From: Aquificota bacterium
GTDB taxonomy: Bacteria; Aquificota; Aquificia; Aquificales; Aquificaceae
Assembly: GCA_013153495.1 (NCBI GenBank)
Contig: JAADEH010000012.1
Location: 186,001 to 250,000, forward strand
DNA length: 64,000 bases
Direction of reading: 5' to 3'
Below the pieces are notes generated by a model. That model was not told where the DNA came from. It made no database searches and saw only the letters and a program-made list of their open reading frames with translations. Of the stretch, positions 41,193 to 49,824 are shown in pieces; the first letter of the stretch is position 1, and every line of letters starts with the position of its first letter. The position numbers were made by a program, and so were the translations under genes.

Positions 41193-41665
41193 GAACCCTT
41201 CTGCTCCTTCTGCCCCCCCTTCTTTTTATATTACTCTCCTGCGAAGTAAAGCCGGAACCCGAGCCTATCGAATACGGTAAGGACTCCTGTGCCTTCTGCT
41301 TGATGATAATAGCCGATGCCGGCTTCTCCGCAGAACTGAAAACGAAAAAGGGAAAAGTCTTTAAGTTTGACTCGATAGAGTGCTTAGCGGCATACATCCT
41401 CAGCGGGAAGGTTAAGGAAGAGGAAATCCTTGCCATGTGGGTTGCGGACTTCCCCACAAAGGAACTCGTCAGAGTTGAAGAGGTAAAGTTTTTAGTAAGC
41501 GACAAACTCAGGAGTCCCATGGGTTTGAACATCTCTGCCTTTGTGAAGGAGGAAGACCTCAAAGAAGCTCACAGGAACTTCGGGGGTAAGATACTCACAT
41601 GGGAAGATGTCCTCAAATACGTCGGTGAGAGATGGAGAGAGAAAATTGGAAAGGCTGGGCACTGA
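41189..41665 (+). CDS. nosL: Copper-binding lipoprotein NosL
   Basis: NosL delivers Cu(I) for assembly of the NosZ copper site. The 158-residue protein starts at ATG 41189, overlapping the upstream stop. It has a lipobox ending at Cys18 (LFILLSC) and the copper motif CAFCLM (Cys34, Cys37, Met39) in EYGKDSCAFCLMIIADAGFSAEL. FDSIECLAAYI follows. Residues and length are typical. It overlaps nosD by 34 bases. Confidence 0.93.
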   Translation: MRTLLLLLPPLLFILLSCEVKPEPEPIEYGKDSCAFCLMIIADAGFSAELKTKKGKVFKFDSIECLAAYILSGKVKEEEILAMWVADFPTKELVRVEEVKFLVSDKLRSPMGLNISAFVKEEDLKEAHRNFGGKILTWEDVLKYVGERWREKIGKAGH

Positions 41666-42891
41666 GCTTAAGTCTGCTTGTGTGGTGCACCGCAGGAGTC
41701 TCTCAAACCATAGAGGTCTGTTCTGAGTGTGAATACAAAACCATAAAGGAAGCTTTAGAAGTTGCGGGGGGAGGGGCTTCCCTTTTAGTTCACAGTGGCA
41801 CTTACAGGGAAGGAACCATACTCGTAACCAAGAGCGTAAAGCTCATAGGGAAGGGAAAACCCGTTCTCGACGGGGAGGGAAAGTATGAAGTTCTGAAGAT
41901 AAGGGCAAACAATGTTCTCGTTGAAGGCTTTGAGATAATTAACTCCGGTAGGAGTGAGCTGGAGGACATAGCGGGTATAAAGGTGGAAGACTCCGAAAAC
42001 TGCGTAATAAGAAACAACACCCTGAAAAACAACTTCTGGGCTATATACCTTGCAAACGTTAGAAATTGCAGGGTGGAGAACAACAGGATACTTGGACCCT
42101 TCAAGGTAGGAGAAGCATACTCGGGAAACGGCATACACATCTGGCAGGCAAAAGGTGTCCTCGTGAAGGACAACTACATCACAGGGCATAGGGACGGCAT
42201 ATACTTCGAGTTCGTTCAGGACTCGGTAATAGAAGGAAACGTGAGCGAGGGAAACTGGAGATACGGACTACACTTCATGTTCTCCCACAGGGACATCTAT
42301 CGGAACAACCTTTTCAGAAAAAACGGTGTGGGCGTGGCGGTCATGTATACGAAAGAGGTGGTCATGAGGAACAACCGCTTCGAACTGAATTGGGGCGGAA
42401 CCTCCTACGGGCTACTTCTGAAAGCCATAAATGACAGCCTCGTGGAGCATAATGTCTTTTACAAAAACACCGCAGGTATTCTCATGGACGAATGCCAGAG
42501 AACGACCATAAGGGAAAATGACTTTGTGGAAAACGGGTGGGCTATGAGGGTATGGGCAAACTCCATGGACAACACCATAACGAGAAACAACTTTCTATCC
42601 AACACCTTTGACCTTTCTACCAACAGCTCCAAAAACCCCAACAGGATAGAGGGCAACTACTGGAGTTCCTACAGAGGTTATGACCTGAACGGAGACGGTG
42701 TAGGAGACATTCCTTACAGACCTGTAAAGCTCTTTTCCTACATAATGGAAAACAATCCTGCGGTTTCAGTTCTGATAAAGAGCTTCTTTGTGGAGCTACT
42801 CAACCTAATAGAGGACACGCTGCCTGCGGTAGTTCCCGTATCCGTGGAGGACAGAAAACCTCTTATGGAGAAAGTAGAGTGGAGACGATAA
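41632..42891 (+). CDS. nosD: NosD periplasmic beta-helix maturation protein
   Basis: NosD works with the NosFY ABC transporter in building the CuZ cluster of NosZ. The 419-residue protein has a signal peptide (LSLSLLVWCTAGVS) and a right-handed beta-helix of repeated Asn-rich turns (NNTLKNNFWAIYLANV, NVSEGNWRYGLHFMFSH, RNNFLSNTFDLST). It ends with NYWSSYRGYDLNGDGVGDIPYRP, a hallmark of NosD. The start lies inside nosL and the end overlaps nosF by 13 bases. Confidence 0.95.
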   Translation: MERENWKGWALSLSLLVWCTAGVSQTIEVCSECEYKTIKEALEVAGGGASLLVHSGTYREGTILVTKSVKLIGKGKPVLDGEGKYEVLKIRANNVLVEGFEIINSGRSELEDIAGIKVEDSENCVIRNNTLKNNFWAIYLANVRNCRVENNRILGPFKVGEAYSGNGIHIWQAKGVLVKDNYITGHRDGIYFEFVQDSVIEGNVSEGNWRYGLHFMFSHRDIYRNNLFRKNGVGVAVMYTKEVVMRNNRFELNWGGTSYGLLLKAINDSLVEHNVFYKNTAGILMDECQRTTIRENDFVENGWAMRVWANSMDNTITRNNFLSNTFDLSTNSSKNPNRIEGNYWSSYRGYDLNGDGVGDIPYRPVKLFSYIMENNPAVSVLIKSFFVELLNLIEDTLPAVVPVSVEDRKPLMEKVEWRR

Positions 42892-43598
42892 AGGTAACGA
42901 ACCTGAAAAAGAGGTTTCGTAATGTAGAAGTCCTGAAGGGAGTGAGCCTATCCGTGAGAAATGGGGAGATTACCGCAGTCTTGGGTCCAAACGCTTCGGG
43001 CAAGACCACGCTTCTCAAGTGCATACTCGGGCTGGTAATACCCGACGAAGGCACCATAAGCGTGATGGGAGAAAATACCTCAGAGGGATACCTATACAGA
43101 AGGTTCATAGGATACATGCCCCAGGAACCTAACTTTCCCCCGAACCTGACACCCCGCTACCTGCTCGAACTGGTGGCGGACATAAGGGGCTTTTTTCCCG
43201 AACAGGAAGTCAAAAGACTTGTGGATGTGTTTAAGCTCGGAGGTTTTATGGACAAACCTATAGGTTCCCTTTCGGGAGGGACGAAGCAGAAGGTAAACAG
43301 CCTTTTAGCCTTAGCCTTCAACCCTGAGATTTTAATCTTAGACGAACCCACCATAGGGCTTGACCCCCTATCAAGCTCCAAGTTCAAAGAGGAAGTTCTG
43401 AGGAGAAAGGACGAAGGGAAAACAGTTCTGCTCACCTCTCACATAATGGGGGAGGTCGAAGAGCTTGCGGACAGGGTTCTGCTAATGATAGAGGGTTCAA
43501 TAAGGATAGACAGTTCGGTGGGGGAACTGAAGGAAAGAACGGGAGAGAAAAGCCTCGAACGGGCACTTGCCAAGGTTTTGGAGGAGAGCTTTGCCTGA
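42879..43598 (+). CDS. nosF: NosF ABC transporter ATPase
   Basis: The 239-residue ATPase has Walker A GPNASGKTT, Q-loop YMPQEPNFPPNL, signature LSGGTKQKVNSLLAL and Walker B ILILDEPTIGLD, with the switch His in LLTSHIMGE. It powers the NosDFY complex. The start codon is GTG, overlapping nosD, and its end overlaps nosY by eight bases if the TTG start is right. All genes here are tightly coupled. Confidence 0.94.
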   Translation: METIKVTNLKKRFRNVEVLKGVSLSVRNGEITAVLGPNASGKTTLLKCILGLVIPDEGTISVMGENTSEGYLYRRFIGYMPQEPNFPPNLTPRYLLELVADIRGFFPEQEVKRLVDVFKLGGFMDKPIGSLSGGTKQKVNSLLALAFNPEILILDEPTIGLDPLSSSKFKEEVLRRKDEGKTVLLTSHIMGEVEELADRVLLMIEGSIRIDSSVGELKERTGEKSLERALAKVLEESFA

Positions 43599-44367
43599 GT
43601 TTTTAAAGCTACTGCGGGCGGATTTGAGGAACCTTAAAGGTATAAAGTGGCTTTGGGCTTATCTACTTTCTTTGGCAGGTATGAGTTTTTTAATTCTTTA
43701 CCTGAGCAACGATACGGGCAAGGTAATTCTTAGCCTTTTGAATATAACCCTTTTGATGGTTCCGCTCGTTAGTTCCTTCTTCTGCATCACATACTTTTAC
43801 GACTCGAAGAGTTTTATGGAGTTCCTGCTTTCCCAACCCGTGAGCAGAGCGCAGGTCTTCTGGAGCAAGTTAGCCTCTCTGTGGCTCTTTATGTCCTTTC
43901 TATACGCTGGAGGCGTTCTTATACCTCTTATAAAAGAGGTTCTAAATCCTACCCTCTGGGTGCTTCTTATCTCGGGCGTGCTTTTGAGTATGGTTTTCAT
44001 CTCCTTAGCTGTTCTGGTGGGGACGGTCTTCGACGACAGAGTCAAGGGTGTCAGTTTCCTTCTGGGTCTGTGGTTATACCTGACGGTTCTTCACGACGGC
44101 GTTATTTTAGCTGTGGTCTATCTCTTTAAGGATTATCCATTGGAGGGTGTGGTCCTTGCTCTTGCCTTGGTCAATCCCGTTGACCTTGCGAGGATAGCCG
44201 TTGTGATAAACATGGATGTGGCTGCTCTGATGGGTTTGTCGGAGGCACTTTTCAGGGAGGTTTTAGGGTCCCTCTGGGGACTGTCTTTGGCTTTTGCTTT
44301 TATGGTTCTTTGGTTTGCACTTCCCGCTTTTTTAGCATCTCTGCTTTTCAAAAGGAAAGCACTGTGA
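43591..44367 (+). CDS. nosY: NosY ABC permease
   Basis: The 258-residue integral membrane protein has about six helices (LWAYLLSLAGMSFLILYL, VILSLLNITLLMVPLVSSFF and others). The segment SKSFMEFLLSQPVSRAQVFWSK is typical of NosY-type ABC-2 permeases. I prefer the TTG start at 43591, with GAGGAGAG just before it, to TTG 43567. It would move a sulfur species or act with NosD in CuZ assembly. Confidence 0.9.
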   Translation: MPEFLKLLRADLRNLKGIKWLWAYLLSLAGMSFLILYLSNDTGKVILSLLNITLLMVPLVSSFFCITYFYDSKSFMEFLLSQPVSRAQVFWSKLASLWLFMSFLYAGGVLIPLIKEVLNPTLWVLLISGVLLSMVFISLAVLVGTVFDDRVKGVSFLLGLWLYLTVLHDGVILAVVYLFKDYPLEGVVLALALVNPVDLARIAVVINMDVAALMGLSEALFREVLGSLWGLSLAFAFMVLWFALPAFLASLLFKRKAL

Positions 44368-44377
44368 GGTGGGTTCG

Positions 44378-44707
44378 ATGTTAGGGGTATTGGTTTTAGC
44401 TCTCCTTCTGGTGCTCGGTTGTGAGAGGTCCCAAAGAGAACCTGCCGTGAAGGTCAGCGTAAAGGAACTTGTGGGAATGAGAGGTTGTCCCCACTGCCAC
44501 GACATGAGGAGACAGCTCTTAGGACCCTCCTTTTTGGAGATAAGCAAAAGGTATTCGGAAGAGGATAAAGAAAGGCTGGTTGAGAGTATCCTCAAAGGTA
44601 GCAGGGGAAAGTGGGGAGAACACGTTATGCCACCTCAAAAAATCCCCGAGGAAGAGGCAGAGGTCATAGTTGAGTGGATACTCGAACTTAAAAAATCCGA
44701 TATGTAA
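44378..44707 (+). CDS. Lipoprotein c-type cytochrome, last gene of the nos operon
   Basis: The 109-residue product has a lipobox (LVLGC, Cys15) and a heme site CPHCH (Cys37, Cys40, His41), with a probable Met ligand in HVMPPQK. It resembles the first cytochrome of the operon (GKW, EEAE and EWIL/KWIL blocks are shared) but is membrane-anchored. Together the two could form a relay from the respiratory chain to NosZ. It starts 10 bases after nosY. Confidence 0.9.
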   Translation: MLGVLVLALLLVLGCERSQREPAVKVSVKELVGMRGCPHCHDMRRQLLGPSFLEISKRYSEEDKERLVESILKGSRGKWGEHVMPPQKIPEEEAEVIVEWILELKKSDM

Positions 44708-44708
44708 T

Positions 44709-44785
44709 TGGGGAGGGTGACGGGACTCGAACCCGCGACATGGGGATCCACAGTCCCCCGCTCTACCAGCTGAGCTACACCCTCC
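44709..44785 (-). tRNA. tRNA-His (anticodon GTG)
   Basis: On the minus strand the acceptor stem is GAGGGTG/CACCCTC with the extra G at -1 (position 44785) opposite C73, a hallmark of tRNA-His. The anticodon stem-loop is GGGGA-CTGTGGA-TCCCC with anticodon GTG. The D arm (AGCTCAGCTGGTAGAGC) and T arm (GGGTTCGAGTCCC) are normal. The 3' CCA is encoded at 44709-44711. Confidence 0.97.
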
Positions 44786-44798
44786 TCAGAGCTAAAGA

Positions 44799-45821
44799 TT
44801 ATACCATTTTGAGCCTGACGGTAAAATCAGGCACCTCTTCTCTATTTAATTTATCCAGCAAATCCCTTGCGAAAAGGGAAAGCTCCCGAACGTTCAGGGG
44901 AACACCCTTGCACCCCTCCAACTGGGAAACAGCCTTCCTTAGAACCCTAACAGCCTTCTCCCTCTCTCCCACCTTCAGATAGTGCAACACAAGAGCCAGC
45001 CTTATAACACCCTGATAGCACTCCTTGACCTCTTCTTTGTCCTGCAAACACCAAACATCCTCTAAAAGCTCGTGAGCCTCGTAGAACTCCCCTTCATTCC
45101 ACAGCTCGCAAGCCCTCAGCAAAAGCTCCCTCTCCCTGCTCACACCCAAGATAGCCTCAGCCACAGACCTCTTGGAAGGCGTATCCTCGTAGAGCAGGTG
45201 CAAAGTAGCGAAAGCTTCTATCGGCTTTATTCTCCTCTCCCTTATGTAATCCCCGAAACGAAGATAAGAATTTATGTCTTGAATTTGAAAGGACCTGCCT
45301 ACGGCAGGTGTTATAGGGACATAAAAGTTAGGATTGACCATGTAAGCCAAGTGGGTAGCAACGAAGAAGTTGTGGGGTTTCCTCAGCTCAACTATACCCA
45401 ACAAGCTCTCAAAAAAACCTCTCCTGTCGGATATGGACAGAATTTCCTCCACCCGCAGGGTCCTGAAAAAATCCTTCAAGAAGCTAAAGGCGGTTTTCCT
45501 ACTCTCTTTGCTCTCCAAGATAATGTCCCCGAAGCTCCCATAACAGCTCACCAGCACGAAGGGAGAAAAGCACTCACCCAATGTAAGTTCGTCCTTTTTG
45601 AGGAGGTAATTCATATACCTCTTGTATATCTGAACGAGAGAGCTGTCTTCTATCCAAAAAGGTAAGGTGCTTTTGGTGCGCTGGAGCATAGAGTTGGCTA
45701 TGTCCCGCGAGGTTCTACCGTAAAAGCTGTTTGTCAGAGCCTTTGAAGTTTCTAAGGGAAGTGCTCTCTTCTCGAACCTTGAGTATATATACTGAGCTAA
45801 ACCTATTAACTTTTCTTCCAC
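44799..45821 (-). CDS. DUF309 domain fused to an unrecognised N-terminal region
   Basis: The 340-residue protein has a C-terminal DUF309 domain (about 235-310; LWNEGEFYEAHELLEDVWCLQDKEEVKECYQGVIRLALVLHYLKVG). The EAHE-x2-E-x2-W motif marks the domain. Stand-alone DUF309 proteins have about 100 to 150 residues and no known function. The N-terminal 230 residues are helical (FKDFFRTLRVEEILSISDRRGFFESLLGIVELRKPHNFFVAT) and unlike anything I recognise. No membrane or signal segment is present. Confidence 0.75.
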   Translation of the reverse strand: MEEKLIGLAQYIYSRFEKRALPLETSKALTNSFYGRTSRDIANSMLQRTKSTLPFWIEDSSLVQIYKRYMNYLLKKDELTLGECFSPFVLVSCYGSFGDIILESKESRKTAFSFLKDFFRTLRVEEILSISDRRGFFESLLGIVELRKPHNFFVATHLAYMVNPNFYVPITPAVGRSFQIQDINSYLRFGDYIRERRIKPIEAFATLHLLYEDTPSKRSVAEAILGVSRERELLLRACELWNEGEFYEAHELLEDVWCLQDKEEVKECYQGVIRLALVLHYLKVGEREKAVRVLRKAVSQLEGCKGVPLNVRELSLFARDLLDKLNREEVPDFTVRLKMV

Positions 45822-45870
45822 AGGAAGAGATTAAAGGAAGGAGGGGGCGGGAAAAAGGATTTATATCAGG

Positions 45871-47307
<1,437 letters not shown>

Positions 47308-47316
47308 TCAAACCTC

Positions 47317-47430
47317 CTACTTTTTCTCATGTGGCATGGGCTTTGACTCTTCTATTAGCATTTTTATTAGAGCGTAAATAACGACACCGGAACTTAGTGC
47401 AAAGAATAAAGTTGCTACAAACTCATCCAT
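47317..47430 (-). CDS. Tiny single-span membrane protein in the atp operon, copy A
   Basis: This 37-residue protein reads MDEFVATLFFALSSGVVIYA then LIK and the tail MLIEESKPMPHEKK. It has one predicted membrane helix and a polar C-terminus. Its ATG overlaps the stop of the 74-76-residue gene upstream (ATGGATGA), and its stop lies 12 bases before the atpD ATG, next to the atpD ribosome site. A second copy at 47650-47763 has the identical 14-residue tail. It is far below usual length cut-offs, yet the overlap and the conserved tail argue that it is real. Function unknown. Confidence 0.75.
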   Translation of the reverse strand: MDEFVATLFFALSSGVVIYALIKMLIEESKPMPHEKK

Positions 47431-47647
47431 TCCCGTTCTCCATGAGCCTATTAATTCTAAAATAACTCTTCAGAGCGAACAACACCGATATGGAAGTAAT
47501 CAGAGAACCTACGCATACCGCAAGTAGTTCCGCAAAGTTGTAGTCCGGATAGCCCTTTAGAAATACTCCTGCTGTTCCCCCTCCGCTTGCGGTTGCCACA
47601 GCCATAAATACCGTAAACCTGTTGTTTTCAACGCTAACCCTATCCAT
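47423..47647 (-). CDS. Small two-span membrane protein in the atp operon, copy A
   Basis: The product is 74 residues from ATG 47647, or 76 from GTG 47653, which overlaps the preceding stop (GTGA). It has two membrane helices (VFMAVATASGGGTAGVFL and LLAVCVGSLITSISVLFAL) and ends ALKSYFRINRLMENGNG. It aligns with the 66-residue copy at 47756-47956 (F-x-V/TF/V ... VA, GG-x-AG, SL, LA/FALxSYxxINRL). A role in assembly or regulation of ATP synthase, like AtpI or AtpZ/AtpR-type small proteins, is inference only. Confidence 0.75.
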   Translation of the reverse strand: MDRVSVENNRFTVFMAVATASGGGTAGVFLKGYPDYNFAELLAVCVGSLITSISVLFALKSYFRINRLMENGNG

Positions 47648-47649
47648 AA

Positions 47650-47763
47650 TCACTTCTTTTCGTGTGGCATGGGCTTTGACTCTTCTATCAGCATACGGAA
47701 AAGTATGTATGATATGAAAAACAGGCTACCTACAACGGTTATCCACGCAAGTGTTTCAAACAT
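47650..47763 (-). CDS. Tiny single-span membrane protein in the atp operon, copy B
   Basis: The 37-residue product reads MFETLAWITVVGSLFFISYI then LFR and MLIEESKPMPHEKK. Its ATG overlaps the upstream stop in the same eight-base fashion as copy A (ATGTTTGA). The membrane segment differs strongly from copy A, while the tail is identical in protein and differs at only four synonymous third positions out of 42 bases. This contrast implies selection on the tail or recent gene conversion. Confidence 0.75.
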   Translation of the reverse strand: MFETLAWITVVGSLFFISYILFRMLIEESKPMPHEKK

Positions 47764-47956
47764 TCTTAAGCTCCTTCAACAAACGGTTTATTTTAATGTA
47801 GCTCCTGAGTGCAAGCAAACCAGCCAGCAATGATGTAACTGCACCTCCGAGTATGAGCGTGTATGTAGATAGAGTTATACTCTTGGTCAACACGAGACCT
47901 GCACTTCCACCTACAGAAGCCACCATGACAGTCGTAAATATGCCAAACCTCTGCAT
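47756..47956 (-). CDS. Small two-span membrane protein in the atp operon, copy B
   Basis: From ATG 47956 (GAGGTGGAG just upstream; a GTG at 47962 is also possible) the 66-residue product has two membrane helices (FTTVMVASVGGSAGLVL and LILGGAVTSLLAGLLAL). It ends RSYIKINRLLKELKNV. It is a paralogue of the gene at 47423-47647. With its 37-residue partner it forms the first of two tandem cassettes between atpG and atpD. Confidence 0.75.
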   Translation of the reverse strand: MQRFGIFTTVMVASVGGSAGLVLTKSITLSTYTLILGGAVTSLLAGLLALRSYIKINRLLKELKNV

Positions 47957-47987
47957 CTCCACCTCTATGGCTTTTCCAGATACTCCC

Positions 47988-48860
47988 TCACTTCATAGCC
48001 TCTGCGGCACCTACTATGTCTATGAGTTCGAGGGTGATGGACTCCTGTCTTGCCTTGTTGAATATTAGGGTCCACTGTTTGACGAGGTCGTCCGCATTCT
48101 TGGTAGCGTTATCCATGGCAACCATCCTTGCGAAGTGCTCCGCAGCGTTTGATTCCACCATAGCTCTGTAAAGCTGGTAGTTAAGGTAGAGGTTTAAAAT
48201 CCTGTCCATAAACTCTTCTTCCTCTACCTCAAAGGTATAAACGCTGTAGTCTCCCCCAGCCTCTTCTTCAGGAAGCTCAAAGGGGAGGAACTTTCTCGTT
48301 ACGGGTTTGTAGCTTGCCCTCGTTATCATCTCGTTGTTCATCAGATAAACCGCATCAACCTCTTTGTTGGTGAACCTCTCACGGACTATCTCCGAAACCT
48401 CCTTGGCAATTCCAAAGTTAACCTCCTTCCTGAAGACCTCGTCGTAGCCTTTAACTACGCTGTAATCCCTCTTGGAGAAATACTGGTATCCCTTTCTGCC
48501 TATGAGTATGAGGTTGACCTTTATACCCTTGGACTTTTTCTGCTCCACGAACCTTTCCGCTTCCCTTATTATGTTGGAGTTGAAAGCACCTGCAAGACCT
48601 CTGTCTGCGGTAACTAGGATTACGTCTATGTTCCTCTCCTCCCTTTCTTCGAGAAGGGGGTGGGTTTCTCTGTCAACGTGCCCTGCGAGGTCTCTCACCA
48701 GCTCGTATAGCTTGTCCGAGTATGGTCTCGAAGAGTAGAGGAGTTCCTGTGCTCTTCTGAGCTTTGCGGCGGAAACCACCTTCATTGCGTTGGTAATCCT
48801 TCTGGTGTTCTTTATCCCCTGTATCTTCCTTCTTATGTCCCTCGGAGATAGCTTTGGCAT
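47988..48860 (-). CDS. atpG: ATP synthase F1 subunit gamma
   Basis: The central-stalk subunit has the typical coiled-coil termini: RDIRRKIQGIKNTRRITNAMKVVSAAKLRRAQ at the start and ESNAAEHFARMVAMDNATKNADDLV with NKARQESITLELIDIVGAAEA at the end. The 290-residue length is normal. It opens the atpG-cassette-cassette-atpD unit. A minus-strand TATAAT (complement of 48872-48877) ends 11 bases before its ATG. Confidence 0.97.
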   Translation of the reverse strand: MPKLSPRDIRRKIQGIKNTRRITNAMKVVSAAKLRRAQELLYSSRPYSDKLYELVRDLAGHVDRETHPLLEEREERNIDVILVTADRGLAGAFNSNIIREAERFVEQKKSKGIKVNLILIGRKGYQYFSKRDYSVVKGYDEVFRKEVNFGIAKEVSEIVRERFTNKEVDAVYLMNNEMITRASYKPVTRKFLPFELPEEEAGGDYSVYTFEVEEEEFMDRILNLYLNYQLYRAMVESNAAEHFARMVAMDNATKNADDLVKQWTLIFNKARQESITLELIDIVGAAEAMK

Positions 48861-48871
48861 AACGGAGAGGT

Positions 48872-48898
48872 ATTATAGCACATCTTTTGTGTTAGAAT
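48872..48898. promoter_or_regulatory. Divergent -10 elements for atpG (-) and ilvE (+)
   Basis: Minus-strand TATAAT (48872-48877) lies 11 bases before the atpG ATG. Plus-strand TAGAAT (48893-48898) lies eight bases before the ilvE ATG at 48907. The whole gap is 46 bp. The ilvE start has no ribosome site; upstream of atpG, CTCTCC-type sequence also gives none. Both messages would have very short leaders or none. Confidence 0.45.
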
Positions 48899-48906
48899 TT
48901 TTGCCT

Positions 48907-49824
48907 ATGGAATACGCATTCTTTGAAGGGAAGTTCGTCCCCATAGAGGAAGCTAACATAAATATAAAAACGAATTCTTTCCATTACGGAACCGCAATAT
49001 TTGAAGGTCTGAGAGCCTACTGGAACGAGGAACACCAGCAGTTATACATACTCTTTGCCCAAGAGCACTACGAAAGACTCCTCAAGAATGCTAAAGCTCT
49101 TTTTATGGAACTTCCCTATACCGCTCAGGAACTCGTTGATATAACCGTGGAGCTTTTGAGGAAGAACAACATAAAGCAGGATGTGTATGTCAGACCGATA
49201 GTTTACTTTAAGGACCTCGCTCTCACCCCGAAGCTGATAGGTTACACCCCCGAGATAGCCATTTACACTTACAACTTCGGAAGGTATCTGGACACCTCGG
49301 AGGGTATAAGGGTTAAGGTTTCCTCCTGGAGGAGAAACGACGACAACTCAATTCCTGCTCGCTGGAAGGTGGCGGGGGCGTATGTGAACAGTGCCCTTGC
49401 AAAAACTGAAGCCCTGATTGCGGGATACGATGAAGCTATAATGCTCAACTCTCAGGGGTATTTGTCGGAAGGTTCGGGAGAAAACATCTTCTTAATAAGG
49501 GACCGCGTAGCGGTAACTCCATCTCTAAACGAACACATTCTTGAAGGCATAACCAGAAGGACCGTAATAAACTTGCTCAGGAACGACCTCGTGGTAAAGG
49601 TGGAAGAAAGACCTATTGCCAGAAGCGAGCTTTACGTTGCGGATGAAATATTCCTTACGGGAACCGCGGCGGAGGTTACTCCTGTGGTGGAGGTGGATAA
49701 CAGAAAGGTGGGGACGGGTAAGATAGGAGAGATTACCAAACAGCTTCAGGAACTTTACTTTAATGCGGTGAGGGGGAACATAGAAAGATACAGGAGCTGG
49801 CTGACACCCGTATATGAGAAGTGA
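48907..49824 (+). CDS. ilvE: Branched-chain amino acid aminotransferase
   Basis: IlvE performs the last step of valine, leucine and isoleucine synthesis with pyridoxal phosphate. I use the ATG at 48907 (305 residues, MEYAFFEGKFVPIEEANI); upstream readings fall inside atpG. The fold-IV motifs are present: HYGTAIFEGLRAYW, the Lys-containing AGAYVNSALAKTEALIAGYDEAIML, SEGSGENIF, EGITRRTVI and FLTGTAAEVTPV. It overlaps the next gene by 11 bases. Confidence 0.96.
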   Translation: MEYAFFEGKFVPIEEANINIKTNSFHYGTAIFEGLRAYWNEEHQQLYILFAQEHYERLLKNAKALFMELPYTAQELVDITVELLRKNNIKQDVYVRPIVYFKDLALTPKLIGYTPEIAIYTYNFGRYLDTSEGIRVKVSSWRRNDDNSIPARWKVAGAYVNSALAKTEALIAGYDEAIMLNSQGYLSEGSGENIFLIRDRVAVTPSLNEHILEGITRRTVINLLRNDLVVKVEERPIARSELYVADEIFLTGTAAEVTPVVEVDNRKVGTGKIGEITKQLQELYFNAVRGNIERYRSWLTPVYEK

